NCBI GenBank assembly: GCA_013823505.1 | Contig: PNMH01000002.1 | Span: 1 to 64,000 of the forward strand | Direction: 5' to 3' | Source of the DNA: Polaromonas sp. | GTDB lineage: Bacteria > Pseudomonadota > Gammaproteobacteria > Burkholderiales > Burkholderiaceae | DNA: 64,000 nucleotides | Notes under the pieces: generated by a model | The model's database searches: none | Told to the model about the DNA's origin: nothing | What the model saw: the letters and a program-made list of their open reading frames with translations, nothing else | Translations under genes and position numbers: made by a program | In this document: positions 34,815-43,360 of the stretch, one piece after another | How the letters are laid out: the number at the start of each line of letters is the position of its first letter | Position numbering within the stretch: position 1 is the stretch's first letter

Positions 34815-35801
34815 ATGCACACCCTCAACCTCCGCCGCCGCCAGTTCCTGCAGGCCGCTGCCTTCACCACACTCGCACCCGCGCTGGCCGCACGCGCCGC
34901 GAGCTACCCCGCCAGGCCGGTCCGGCTGGTGATTCCCTTCCCCGCCGGTGGCGCGACCGACTACGCGGCCCGGGCCGTCGGCCAGGCGCTCGCCGAACGC
35001 TGGAACCAGCCGGTGGTGTTCGACAACCGGTCCGGCGCGGGCTCCACCATCGGCACCCAGATCGGCGCCAGGAGCACGCCCGACGGCTACACCATCGTGA
35101 TGGGCATTCCGGCGGGCGTGAGCATCGCGCCGCACATCTATCCCAACCTGGGTTACGACCCGCTGACCGATCTGGTGCCGATCACGGGATTTGCGAGTTC
35201 ACCGCTGGTGGTGCTGGTGCCCACCGACTCGCCCTTCAAGACGCTGGGCGAGCTGCTGGCGTTCGCGCGCGCCAACCCGGGCCAGCTGTCCTACGCGTCC
35301 AACGGCGCGGGCTCGCTGCCACACCTCACCACCGAGTGGCTGCTCTCGCAGGCCAAGGTCCAGGTGATGCACGTGCCCTACCGCGGCAGCGCACAGGCAT
35401 TGCCCGATCTGGTGGCGGGCCGGACCAGTTTCATGATCGACATCATCGTCTCGGGCTTGCCCCTGGTGGAAGGTGGCAAGCTGCGCGCGCTGGCCGTCAC
35501 GGCGCCGCAGCGCACCACCCTGTTGCCCGACGTGCCCACGGTCGCGCAGAGCGGTTTTCCGGGCTTTGCGGTGGACCAGTGGTACGGCTTTTTCGCGCCC
35601 GTGGGCACGCCGCCGGAGATCGTTCAGCAGGTGGCGCAGGACGTGAAGCTGGTGACCGAATCGACGCGCCTGCGCGGCCTGATGTGGCAGCGCGGCGCCG
35701 AGGTGAACTACCTGGCGGGCACGGCCTTTTCCGGCATGGTGCAGCGCGACTGGCAACGCTGGAAGACCGTGGCCGCGTCCACCGGCGCGCGGGCGCAGTG
35801 A
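34815..35801 (+). CDS. Bug/TctC-family tripartite-tricarboxylate receptor
   Basis: A 328-residue periplasmic receptor with a twin-arginine-like leader (LRRRQFLQAAAFTTL). Family motifs are YPARPVRLVIPFPAGGATDYAAR, a WNQPVVFDNRSGAGSTIGTQ block, PDGYTI, and MHVPYRGSAQALPDLVAG. Bug proteins are amplified in Bordetella and Comamonadaceae and bind carboxylates, amino acids, nicotinate or amides. No TctA or TctB membrane gene is near, so it works with a distant permease or as a sensor. Its location next to the dual-operon regulon is suggestive only. Confidence 0.87.
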   Translation: MHTLNLRRRQFLQAAAFTTLAPALAARAASYPARPVRLVIPFPAGGATDYAARAVGQALAERWNQPVVFDNRSGAGSTIGTQIGARSTPDGYTIVMGIPAGVSIAPHIYPNLGYDPLTDLVPITGFASSPLVVLVPTDSPFKTLGELLAFARANPGQLSYASNGAGSLPHLTTEWLLSQAKVQVMHVPYRGSAQALPDLVAGRTSFMIDIIVSGLPLVEGGKLRALAVTAPQRTTLLPDVPTVAQSGFPGFAVDQWYGFFAPVGTPPEIVQQVAQDVKLVTESTRLRGLMWQRGAEVNYLAGTAFSGMVQRDWQRWKTVAASTGARAQ

Positions 35802-35808
35802 AGCCGGC

Positions 35809-36672
35809 TCAGTTCGCCAGGTCGCTGGCCGGAAAGTCGTGGCTGTCGTCCAGCACCCTGGCCGCCATGCGCGGCAGCATGCGGCCAATGAAGGTTTCAC
35901 CCAGCCAACGGCGCACCTGCGGCAGCGACGCACCGGGTTCGAGCTCGAAGCTCAGGCTGCTGAAGCTGCTGATGCCGTCGTCCACCAGCAGCCCGGCGGG
36001 CACGTCGGGCGCTGCGCCGGCGTCGTCCAGCGGGCTGGTGGCTTCGAGCTTCCAGGCGCTGAGGAAGCGGTCGAAGTAGCCCACTGTGCCCTGGCGCCAG
36101 ACCTCGGCCACATACACGTTCCATCCCCCCTGCTGCTCCACCACGAAGCCCCAGGCGAACTCAAACACCTGCTCGGGGGGTTGGGCAAACACGCCGATCT
36201 CCTGCACTTCCTCGCGCTCGGCGTACTCGGCAAACAGCGGGCCGGGGCCCGTGGCCTGTCCGTGGACGAAGCGCTCGATCTCCAGCGGATCGGCCACAAA
36301 CAGGGCCTGCTGAGCGGGCGTCGACCTGCGCGCCCGCTTGAGCAGCCGCTCGGTCGCGTCCACCGTCTTCTGGGCGTTGATGCAGCGGTCGCGGAAGGTG
36401 CGACGCCCTTCTTCGGTGGAGATCAGGGCCACGGTTTCGTCGAAAGCGGCGTCGTCCTGCAGGTGACCTGACTCGCGCATGTGCAGCACGATGTCGAGCA
36501 TGGAGTTGCGGGTGATGTGCTCGATCATGTAGGCCATCTCGCCGCCTTCGTAGTCGGTCATCGATGACTTGATCCACGCCATGAGCTCCAGGCCCGAGAG
36601 GCCTTGCGGCGCACGCGGCATGTCGTGAAACAAAGCCCGAAGCACCCGCACGGTGTCCAGATCACTCGCCAT
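35809..36672 (-). CDS. Hypothetical 287-residue soluble protein
   Basis: Not recognised. The ATG at 36672 has GGAGGG five bases upstream, much better than longer in-frame starts. The product is acidic and soluble, without signal peptide or membrane segment. It opens MASDLDTVRVLRALFHDMPR, has a helical section (EGGEMAYMIEHITRNSMLDIVLHMRESG), and a C-terminal mixed section rich in Trp and Glu. No catalytic motif stands out. It converges on the Bug receptor gene and is divergent from the DsrE-like gene. Confidence 0.65.
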   Translation of the reverse strand: MASDLDTVRVLRALFHDMPRAPQGLSGLELMAWIKSSMTDYEGGEMAYMIEHITRNSMLDIVLHMRESGHLQDDAAFDETVALISTEEGRRTFRDRCINAQKTVDATERLLKRARRSTPAQQALFVADPLEIERFVHGQATGPGPLFAEYAEREEVQEIGVFAQPPEQVFEFAWGFVVEQQGGWNVYVAEVWRQGTVGYFDRFLSAWKLEATSPLDDAGAAPDVPAGLLVDDGISSFSSLSFELEPGASLPQVRRWLGETFIGRMLPRMAARVLDDSHDFPASDLAN

Positions 36673-36887
36673 AAATCCCTCCAGGCAGACGCGTTCGCGC
36701 AAATGGGTGGCGGCCAGACAGGCCTGCAATACCCGGTACAGTGCCAAGCATAGTTCCGAACCGGCGTTCGCCGATGCCTGAATGCGCCACGAGCGGGCGT
36801 TGACGACATTCGAACGTGACGGTTTTGGCACGACTGTGCGCAGCATCGGACCCCGTGGCGCCACCCCAACCCAACCAGGAGACTCTC

Positions 36888-37301
36888 ATGAACTTCAAAG
36901 CCTTGCTCGCCACACTCACCTTGGCGCTGGCCGCCGGCGCTGTGTCCGCCCAGGACACGGTGGTTTACCACTTCGACAACACCGTGGCCCAGGGTCTCAA
37001 GGGTCTGCGCAACGTGCGCAACCACCTGGACACCGATCCCAAGGCCAAGATCACCATCGTCACGCACGCCGAGGGCGTGGACATGCTCATGGAAGGCGCC
37101 AAGGCGGCCAACGGCACCGAATTCGCACCGCTGGTATCCGCCCTCAAAAGCCGCGGCGTGACCTTCGAGATCTGCGAGATCACGCTGAAGAACCGCGATC
37201 TCAAAAAGGAGCAATTCATCCAGGAAGCGGACTTCACGCCTTCCGGCGTGGTCCGGATCGCGAAACTGCAAAAACAGGGCTTCGCTTACATCAAGCCCTG
37301 A
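36888..37301 (+). CDS. Periplasmic DsrE/DsrF-like sulfur-relay-type protein
   Basis: A 137-residue protein with a signal peptide (MNFKALLATLTLALAAGAVSA). Its DsrE-like fold is seen in VVYHFDNTVAQGLKGLRNVRNHLDTDP, KITIVTHAEGVDMLMEGAK and the single Cys in LKSRGVTFEICEITLKNRDL. Exported DsrE-like proteins of this size are commonly found with sulfide or thiosulfate oxidation genes and may carry persulfide on that Cys. The next gene is a persulfide-dioxygenase-like hydrolase, consistent with sulfur handling. The ATG has AGGAGA before it. Confidence 0.78.
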   Translation: MNFKALLATLTLALAAGAVSAQDTVVYHFDNTVAQGLKGLRNVRNHLDTDPKAKITIVTHAEGVDMLMEGAKAANGTEFAPLVSALKSRGVTFEICEITLKNRDLKKEQFIQEADFTPSGVVRIAKLQKQGFAYIKP

Positions 37302-37344
37302 GCGAGACCCACCCGGGGTCGGTCGGTTCTTCGGTGCCATACAT

Positions 37345-37377
37345 TATATTGACTAACAATATATTTGTTTATAGAAT
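37345..37377 (+). promoter_or_regulatory. Strong sigma70 promoter with embedded inverted-repeat operator
   Basis: TTGACT (37349-37354), 17 bp and TAGAAT (37372-37377) form a near-consensus promoter 28 nt before the metallo-hydrolase start. The inverted repeat TATATTG-ACTAA-CAATATA (37345-37363) covers the -35 box and part of the spacer, an ideal site for a repressor. BigR/SqrR-type ArsR repressors bind AT-rich palindromes before such genes, but no such regulator is in the window. Confidence 0.72.
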
Positions 37378-37404
37378 GTGGCCACACACCTGAAGGAGCG
37401 ATCC

Positions 37405-38280
37405 ATGACCACCCCCGCTGTCAAACCCCAAGTCCACGGCCTCTTCGACCCCGCCACCTGGACCGTCACCTACGTGGTGCACAACGGCCCGGGCAGCGAA
37501 GCCGCCATCATCGATTCGGTGCTGGACTACGACCCCAAGTCCGGTCGCACGAGCCACACGTCCGCCGGCCAGGTGGTCGAGTACGTGCGCGCCAACGACC
37601 TCAAGGTGCGCTGGATCCTGGAAACCCACGCCCACGCCGACCACCTATCGGCAGCGCCCTGGCTGCGCGCCCAACTGGGCGGACAGATCGGCATCGGCGG
37701 CCACATCACACAGGTGCAGAAAGTCTTCAAGGGTGTCTTCAACCTGGAGCCGGGCTTCAAGCAGGACGGCTCGCAATTCGACCACCTGTTCCAGGAGGGT
37801 GAGGCGATTCCACTCGGAGCGTTGTCGGGTGAAGTGATGTTCGTGCCCGGCCACACACCGGCCTGTGCGGCCTACCGTTTCGGCGACGCTGTGTTCGTGG
37901 GCGACACGCTGTTCATGCCCGACGTGGGCACGGCGCGCTGCGACTTTCCCGGCGGTGACGCCCGCGCGCTCTACGCCTCCACCCGCAAGCTGCTCAGCTT
38001 GCCCCCCGAAACGCGGCTGTTCATGTGCCACGACTACCCGCCCACCGATCGGCCGGTGGCCTTCGAGACCACGGTGGCCGAGCAGCGCGCGAAAAACATC
38101 CACGTGCACGACGGGGTGAGCGAGGCGGAATTTGTCGCCATGCGCACCCAGCGCGACGCCACGCTGGAAATGCCCACACTGATCCTGCCGTCGGTGCAGG
38201 TCAACATCCGCGCTGGTGAACTGCCGCCGAAAGAAGACAACGGCGTGGCTTACCTGAAGATCCCGCTCAACGCGCTCTGA
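37405..38280 (+). CDS. Metallo-beta-lactamase-fold hydrolase, ETHE1/Blh persulfide-dioxygenase-like
   Basis: A 291-residue enzyme with the metal motif THAHADHLSAAPW, a further His in VPGHTPACAAY, GDTLFMPDVGTARCDFPGGDARALY and CHDYPP. The GTARCDFPGG block is characteristic of the ETHE1/Blh/CstB-type group that oxidises glutathione persulfide to sulfite with one iron ion. It differs from glyoxalase II by this block. The ATG at 37405 has AAGGAG nearby. It is preceded by the promoter-operator at 37345 and followed by an OsmC gene, compatible with reactive-sulfur defence. Confidence 0.82.
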   Translation: MTTPAVKPQVHGLFDPATWTVTYVVHNGPGSEAAIIDSVLDYDPKSGRTSHTSAGQVVEYVRANDLKVRWILETHAHADHLSAAPWLRAQLGGQIGIGGHITQVQKVFKGVFNLEPGFKQDGSQFDHLFQEGEAIPLGALSGEVMFVPGHTPACAAYRFGDAVFVGDTLFMPDVGTARCDFPGGDARALYASTRKLLSLPPETRLFMCHDYPPTDRPVAFETTVAEQRAKNIHVHDGVSEAEFVAMRTQRDATLEMPTLILPSVQVNIRAGELPPKEDNGVAYLKIPLNAL

Positions 38281-38310
38281 TCCACCCACCGACTCAACCG
38301 GGCCCCGACC

Positions 38311-38760
38311 ATGACCACCGTTTCTGTTTCGCTCCGGCAGCAGGCCGACTACCGCTTCGAGATCCAGTTCGGCGAGGGCATCGCGCCCCTGATCGCCGAC
38401 GAACCTGCCCCGCTGGGCAAAGGGGAAGGCCCCGCCCCTTCGCAACTGCTGTGCGCCGCGGTGGGCAACTGCCTGAGCGACTCGCTGCTGTTTGCGCTGC
38501 GCAAGTTCAAGCAGGCGCCCGAGCCTTTGCGCTGCGAGGTGCAGGCCGAGGTGGGCCGAAACCCCGAAGGTCGACTTCGGGTCCTGGGCATGCACGCCAC
38601 CATCACCCTCGGGGTCGCGGCGAGCTCGCTGGAACACCTGGACCGGGCGCTCGCCCAGTTCGAGGAGTTCTGCACCGTCACCCAAAGCGTGCGTCAGTCC
38701 TTTCCAGTGCGCGTGACCGTCATCGACGCCAGCGGTCTCATACTGCGCGATCAGACCTGA
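38311..38760 (+). CDS. OsmC-family protein
   Basis: A 149-residue OsmC/Ohr-fold protein. The redox-active cysteine pair of the family is represented by Cys in LLCAAVGNCLSDSLL and FCTVTQSV; here the first motif contains two cysteines. OsmC proteins reduce organic or fatty-acid hydroperoxides in the cytoplasm, and some act on reactive sulfur species. It lies 30 nt after the metallo-hydrolase gene, probably in the same operon. Its 3' end overlaps the converging MarR gene by 23 nt. Confidence 0.82.
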   Translation: MTTVSVSLRQQADYRFEIQFGEGIAPLIADEPAPLGKGEGPAPSQLLCAAVGNCLSDSLLFALRKFKQAPEPLRCEVQAEVGRNPEGRLRVLGMHATITLGVAASSLEHLDRALAQFEEFCTVTQSVRQSFPVRVTVIDASGLILRDQT

Positions 38761-39256
38761 GCCGAACAGCGGTCTTTTCCTTCACCCGGATCGACTCCAC
38801 CGCGCCGGCGTAACGGCCCAGGCCCTGCAGCAACACGGCAGCGGCCTCGGGGCCGATCTCGGCCAGCAGTTCACGCTCCGCTTTTTTCACTGCCTTGCCG
38901 AAGGCGGCCAGCCACTCGCGACCCGCGTCGGTGAACTGCACCGTGCGGGCGCGCTTGTCGCTCGCATCCACCTCGCGCACCACCAGCCCCAGGGCCTCGC
39001 ACTGATCGATCAGCTCGGTCATGGCGGCGTTCGTCATGTGCGCGCGGCGCGCCAGCTCGGTGATGCGGGTGCCCTCCAGATCCAGATGACGCGTGAGGTT
39101 CACGTGGGGCAACCGCGTGTCGGCGTGGCCGGCACCGGCCATGAGTTCGAGCACGCGGGCTTCAAAGCGCGTCACGGCGTTGCCCAGGATGCGGCCCGCG
39201 TTGCCCAGGCGCCAGGCGTCTCGGGTGTTGCGGGTCTTTGGCGAAAGGGTGGTCAT
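38738..39256 (-). CDS. MarR-family transcriptional regulator
   Basis: A 172-residue winged-helix regulator. The DNA-binding part is LDLEGTRITELARRAHMTNAAMTELIDQCEALGLVVREVDASDKRARTVQFTDAGREWL, with the wing Asp-Lys-Arg of MarR proteins. It is divergent from the flavin monooxygenase gene, with a TTAGGT-A-ACCTAA palindrome in the 35-bp gap. It probably represses the monooxygenase, and itself, until a phenolic or aromatic substrate is bound. Confidence 0.88.
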   Translation of the reverse strand: MTTLSPKTRNTRDAWRLGNAGRILGNAVTRFEARVLELMAGAGHADTRLPHVNLTRHLDLEGTRITELARRAHMTNAAMTELIDQCEALGLVVREVDASDKRARTVQFTDAGREWLAAFGKAVKKAERELLAEIGPEAAAVLLQGLGRYAGAVESIRVKEKTAVRLRSDRAV

Positions 39257-39274
39257 GGATAGAATGACATTTGC

Positions 39275-39287
39275 TTAGGTAACCTAA
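39275..39287. promoter_or_regulatory. Palindromic MarR operator
   Basis: TTAGGT-A-ACCTAA is a perfect 13-bp palindrome 18 nt before the MarR start and 5 nt before the first possible monooxygenase ATG. A TAGAAT -10 box at 39260-39265 reading toward the monooxygenase would place the start point at the edge of the palindrome, so binding would block transcription. Confidence 0.65.
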
Positions 39288-39291
39288 CTAC

Positions 39292-41028
39292 ATGGATCGA
39301 GACATGCCCACCCATGCACCGCTGACAGCTCGCCTTGCAGACCTGCCATCCGCCCGCGGCGGGGTGCTGGAGGTGGATGTGTTGATTGCCGGCGCAGGGC
39401 CTTGCGGCCTGATGCTGGCCAACGAACTCGGTCTGCGCAATGTAGCGTGCCTGGTGGTGGACCCGAAGCCGGGCACCGCGTTCAATCCGCAGGCCAACGC
39501 CACCCAGGCGCGCACCATGGAGCATTTCCGGCGCATCGGCATTGCGCAGGCCGTGCGCGCACTCGGCCTGCCGGCGGACCACCCGACCGACATCGCCTAC
39601 TTCACCCGGTTCGCCACGCACGAGCTGGCCCGGCTGCGGCTGCCCACCGCCGCGCAAGCCACGCAGACCATCAAACACCTGGCGGGCTCCTGGAACGCGG
39701 CCGAACTGCCGCACCGGGTGTCGCAAAAATACGTGGAGGCGGTGCTGCGCGAGCACGCCGAAGCGCGCACGGGCCGCCGCATCGAATTCGGTTGGCAGCT
39801 GCAGTCGTTTGAAGACACACCGATGGGCATGCGCGCGCAGGTCGCGCCATCCAACACACAAGACCAGGGCCTCACGGTGCACGCCAGGTATCTGGTGGGT
39901 GCAGACGGCGCGCGCAGCGCCGTGCGCAGCGCGCTGGGCATCCACCTCGGCGGCGCCACGGGTCTGCAGCGCCAGTTCATGGGCGGCAAGATGTTCGCCA
40001 TCTACTTGCGCGCGCCTTCGTTCTACCAACGCTTCCCGCACGACATCGCCTGGATGTACGTGTCGGTCAATCCCGAGCGGCGCGTGTTCATGGCCTCGGT
40101 CGACGGGCGTGGCGAGTTCGCCTTTCACGCGGCGGTGCACCCGCACGAAACCCCGGAGAACTGGACGCACGAAGACGCGCGCCGCATCGTGGCCGAAGCC
40201 AGCGGCATGGCCGATCTGGACATGGAGATTCTGTCCACCGGCATCTGGATCGCCGGGCATTCGCTGGTGGCCGAGCGCTACCAGCAAGGGCGCGTTTTCA
40301 TCGCCGGCGACGCGGCCCACCTGTTCACACCCACCGGGGGTCTGGGCTACAACACCGCGGTGGGAGATGCCGTGAACCTGGGCTGGAAACTGGCCGCGGT
40401 GGTCAAGGGGCAAGCGCACGCTTCGCTGCTCGACAGTTATGAACTGGAGCGCCGCCCCATCGGCCTGCGCAACACAGCGTACGCGCGCCAGTTCGCCGAT
40501 TCGGTGGGCCTGTTTGAAGCCGCACCCGAGCTGGAGGCCGATGGCCCTGCGGGAGACCAGCAGCGCGCGCTGGCCAGCGCCGCGCTGAACGCCCACGTGC
40601 GGCGGGAGTTCAACATCCCTGGCGTCACGTTTGGCGAACGCTGCGACGCCTCGCCGCTGGTGTTCGGCGAGCCCGTGAACGCGCCACCCGACCAGGCCAA
40701 CGAGTACATCCCGACCACGCTGCCTGGCGGGCGCCTGCCGCACTGCTGGCTGGGGGGTGAGGCGTCGCTCTACGACCGGTTGGGGTTCGAGTGGACCGTG
40801 CTGGCGCCCGGCTACCTGCGCGGTGCAGCACAAGACCTGGCCAACGCGGGAACCGCCGCGGGGCTGGATGTGCAGGTGCTGGTGCTGCCGCACGACGAGG
40901 TGGGTGGGCTGCTGGACGACGGCATGCTGCTCGTGCGGCCCGATCAGGTGATCGCGTGGCGCGGCCAGGTGGCTCAGGATCCCGGCGCCATCTGGGCCAC
41001 GGTGGCCTGCGCGTCAGCGAAGCCTTGA
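39292..41028 (+). CDS. FAD-dependent aromatic-ring monooxygenase (PheA/TfdB/MhpA class)
   Basis: A 578-residue group A flavoprotein hydroxylase. The FAD dinucleotide motif is DVLIAGAGPCGLMLANELG, the DG motif is YLVGADGARSAVR, and the GD motif is VFIAGDAAHLFTPTGGLGYNTAVGDAVNLGWKL. The C-terminal thioredoxin-like domain is present, as in phenol and 3-(3-hydroxyphenyl)propionate hydroxylases. It should use NAD(P)H and O2 to hydroxylate a phenolic substrate. ATG 39292 is used here, but the operator lies where its Shine-Dalgarno should be; ATG 39304 is equally plausible. No ring-cleavage gene is adjacent. Confidence 0.87.
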   Translation: MDRDMPTHAPLTARLADLPSARGGVLEVDVLIAGAGPCGLMLANELGLRNVACLVVDPKPGTAFNPQANATQARTMEHFRRIGIAQAVRALGLPADHPTDIAYFTRFATHELARLRLPTAAQATQTIKHLAGSWNAAELPHRVSQKYVEAVLREHAEARTGRRIEFGWQLQSFEDTPMGMRAQVAPSNTQDQGLTVHARYLVGADGARSAVRSALGIHLGGATGLQRQFMGGKMFAIYLRAPSFYQRFPHDIAWMYVSVNPERRVFMASVDGRGEFAFHAAVHPHETPENWTHEDARRIVAEASGMADLDMEILSTGIWIAGHSLVAERYQQGRVFIAGDAAHLFTPTGGLGYNTAVGDAVNLGWKLAAVVKGQAHASLLDSYELERRPIGLRNTAYARQFADSVGLFEAAPELEADGPAGDQQRALASAALNAHVRREFNIPGVTFGERCDASPLVFGEPVNAPPDQANEYIPTTLPGGRLPHCWLGGEASLYDRLGFEWTVLAPGYLRGAAQDLANAGTAAGLDVQVLVLPHDEVGGLLDDGMLLVRPDQVIAWRGQVAQDPGAIWATVACASAKP

Positions 41029-41050
41029 GCCCACCGAAGCCCGAGGCGCT

Positions 41051-41944
41051 TCAAGCCGCATCGTCGGGCTGTCCTGCGTCCTCATAGCGCTGGCCCAGCG
41101 CCAGCAGCTGCGGCGTTTCAATCACCGCGTTCAACCCGTCGAAGTCCAGCATGCGGTCCTGCCATGGCCGCGTGGTCTGGTTCGCCTGCAGACTCGCGTA
41201 GTAGCCCTGCAAGGTGTGCAACACGGCGCGCGCGGTGCCGCCGGGAAAGATCACGATCCTGAAGCCGCGCTCACCGAGTTCGGCCGCGCTTTGCACCGGC
41301 GTCTTGCCTCCCTCGACCATGTTGGCCAGCAGCGGCACGCGTTGCGCAAACTGCGCACAGGCGCGGTTCATCTGCTCGTCGGAGCGCAGGGCTTCGATGA
41401 ACAGGGCGTCGACGCCACATTCGAGATACCGCTCTGCCCGCTCCAGGGCGGCGTCCAGCCCCTCAACCGCCACCGCGTCGGTGCGCGCCAGGATCAGTGT
41501 GTTGGCGTTGTGCCGCGCATCGAGTGCGGCCCGCAGCTTGCCCTGCATCTCGGCCACCGGCACCACACCTTTGCCGTCGAGGTGGCCACAGCGCTTGGGA
41601 AAGGTCTGGTCTTCGATCTGGATCATCGCGGCGCCGGCGCGTTCGAAGTCGCGCACGGTGCGCTGCGTGTTGAGCGCGTTGCCGAAACCCGTGTCGGCGT
41701 CCACGATGACCGGAACGCTCACGCGGTCGGTGATGTGCGCGAGCGTCTGCGCCACTTCGGTGGCGGTGGTCAGGCCAATGTCGGAGCGGCCCAGTCGGGT
41801 GTAGGCGATGGACGCTCCCGACAGGTAGACGGCTTCAAAGCCGGCCTGCTGCGCCACCAGCGCAGTGAGGGCGTCGTACACGCCCGGCGCCAGCAAGGCT
41901 TGGGGCTGCTGAAGGCGCTGGGCCAGTGTGTGGGGCTGGCTCAC
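41051..41944 (-). CDS. Isocitrate lyase / PEP mutase family C-C lyase
   Basis: A 297-residue TIM-barrel enzyme. It has VYLSGASIAYTRLGRSDIGL, the metal-binding VDADTGFGNALN, IEDQTFPKRCGHLDGK with the catalytic-loop Cys in KRCGH, and a C-terminal WQDRMLDFDGLN. This is the group of methylisocitrate lyase (PrpB), 2,3-dimethylmalate lyase and oxaloacetate decarboxylase, about 290 residues. It would cleave a 2-hydroxy- or 2-methyl-acid to pyruvate or glyoxylate plus a carboxylate. The GTG at 41944 overlaps the flavoprotein stop (GTGA); an open frame continuing upstream to 43225 is a shadow. Last gene of the 13-gene operon. Confidence 0.83.
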   Translation of the reverse strand: MSQPHTLAQRLQQPQALLAPGVYDALTALVAQQAGFEAVYLSGASIAYTRLGRSDIGLTTATEVAQTLAHITDRVSVPVIVDADTGFGNALNTQRTVRDFERAGAAMIQIEDQTFPKRCGHLDGKGVVPVAEMQGKLRAALDARHNANTLILARTDAVAVEGLDAALERAERYLECGVDALFIEALRSDEQMNRACAQFAQRVPLLANMVEGGKTPVQSAAELGERGFRIVIFPGGTARAVLHTLQGYYASLQANQTTRPWQDRMLDFDGLNAVIETPQLLALGQRYEDAGQPDDAA

Positions 41945-43356
41945 GATGCGGCTCCTGGTTGAAGGGCTTGAACGCACTCGGCTGCCGTGTGGGCCGCAAT
42001 GTGCCCGCCCGCGATGGCACTGAGCAAGCCATTGCCCGACAGGTAGCCCCAGACCGCGTTGCCCGAGACACCGCGCGCCGCGCCGCCCGCCGCCAGCAGG
42101 TTGGGCAAGGGTGTGCCGTCCTGGCGCAGCACGCGGGCCTGCGCGTCGATGTCGAGCCCGCCCTGGGTGTGGAACAAGGCGCCGGTGACCTTGACCGCGT
42201 GAAACGGTGCCTGCAAGGCGCGCTTGAACGTGCGCCCGGTGACCGCGTCGTTCCCCGGCTGCACGGCATCCAGCGTGGCCTGCAAGGCGTCCACCGGACA
42301 ACCAATGATCCGCGCCAGGCTGGCAGCGGCCGCTGCGTGTTGCACCGCGCCCGCGCCCTGCGCGGCCACAAAGTCGGGGAAGCCCTGCGCGAAGGCCAGC
42401 AAGGTGTCGTCGAACACGTTCCAGGCCACACCACCGGGCTGCGCCAGCACGTGCACCGCCGCCTCCGAGTAGCCCTGGGTCTCGTCGTGAAAGCGCTGGC
42501 CGCGCGCATTGATCTGCACGCCGCCTTCCATCATCAGCGCCCAGGAAATCAGCGCACCCTGCGGCACCGCCCAGGAGCCGTGGCCCTGGTACGCGCCCAG
42601 ATCGGCCAGGCGGGCGCCCAACTGCTCGCCCCAATGAATGGCACTGCCGTCGTTGCCCGCGTGGCCGGCGTAAGTGGCCTCGGCCATCTCGGACAGCAGG
42701 TTCTTCACCATGGCCGGGGCACCGCCAAAGCCGTTGCAGGCCAGCACGACCACGTCGCAGCGAAGCCGCTCCACCTCGCCGCCCGGGCGCACGAAACCCA
42801 CGCCGTGCACCCGCTGTTGATCGTCGGCCCACAGCTCGGTCACCTGCGCCTGGGTGAGCAGCATCACCCCGGCGGCATCGGCAGCGGCCTGCAGGCGGCT
42901 CATCAACCCGGCGCCGGTTTTCTCCGGCACGGCGTGCATGCGGTGCGCGCTGTGGCCGGGGTAGAGAAAGTTGTCGAGCACCTGCCAGGGTACGCCGTGG
43001 TGCGCTTCCAGCGCGTCGAGCGCCGGGCCGATCTGGCTGGCGTACGCCTGCACCAGGTGCGACGCGGCATCGCCGTGCGCCTTGGCCTGGATGTCGCTGG
43101 CAAACAGGTCCACGCTGTCGTGGATACCTTGCGCGGCCTGCGCCCGCGTGAGCGGTGCGGGAATGAAACCCGACGACAAGGCGGTGGAACCGGCCGGGAA
43201 CGCATCGCGCTCCAGCACCACACACTCCACCCCCAGGCGGTGCAGGGCCAGCGCGGCGGTGAGGCCACCCGCGCCAGCGCCCACGATCACCACCGGCGTG
43301 TGGTCTTCGGTCTGCAGTTCGTGGGCAGGCCGGACCTGCGTCAACGGTGTGGTCAT
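41941..43356 (-). CDS. FAD-dependent oxidoreductase, fumarate-reductase/tricarballylate-dehydrogenase-like
   Basis: A 471-residue flavoprotein of the FAD_binding_2 class. The nucleotide motif is VVIVGAGAGGLTAALALHRLGVECVVLE. GGSTALSSGF-type and LACNGFGG blocks follow, and the C-terminus has LFHTQGGLDIDAQARVL and GGAARGVSGNAVWGYLSGNGLLSAI, the FAD-closing region. Relatives are fumarate reductase flavoprotein, 3-ketosteroid dehydrogenase and tricarballylate dehydrogenase TcuA, which introduce or reduce a C=C bond next to a carboxylate. It starts 4 nt after the isochorismatase-fold gene. Confidence 0.82.
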   Translation of the reverse strand: MTTPLTQVRPAHELQTEDHTPVVIVGAGAGGLTAALALHRLGVECVVLERDAFPAGSTALSSGFIPAPLTRAQAAQGIHDSVDLFASDIQAKAHGDAASHLVQAYASQIGPALDALEAHHGVPWQVLDNFLYPGHSAHRMHAVPEKTGAGLMSRLQAAADAAGVMLLTQAQVTELWADDQQRVHGVGFVRPGGEVERLRCDVVVLACNGFGGAPAMVKNLLSEMAEATYAGHAGNDGSAIHWGEQLGARLADLGAYQGHGSWAVPQGALISWALMMEGGVQINARGQRFHDETQGYSEAAVHVLAQPGGVAWNVFDDTLLAFAQGFPDFVAAQGAGAVQHAAAAASLARIIGCPVDALQATLDAVQPGNDAVTGRTFKRALQAPFHAVKVTGALFHTQGGLDIDAQARVLRQDGTPLPNLLAAGGAARGVSGNAVWGYLSGNGLLSAIAGGHIAAHTAAECVQALQPGAAS

Positions 43357-43360
43357 GCGC

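Noticed and set aside
41051..43225. 724-codon frame suggesting a fusion of the lyase with an N-terminal domain
   Set aside because: The upstream part is an out-of-frame reading of the flavoprotein gene. The GTG at 41944 in a GTGA overlap is the natural start, and family length (about 290) fits.
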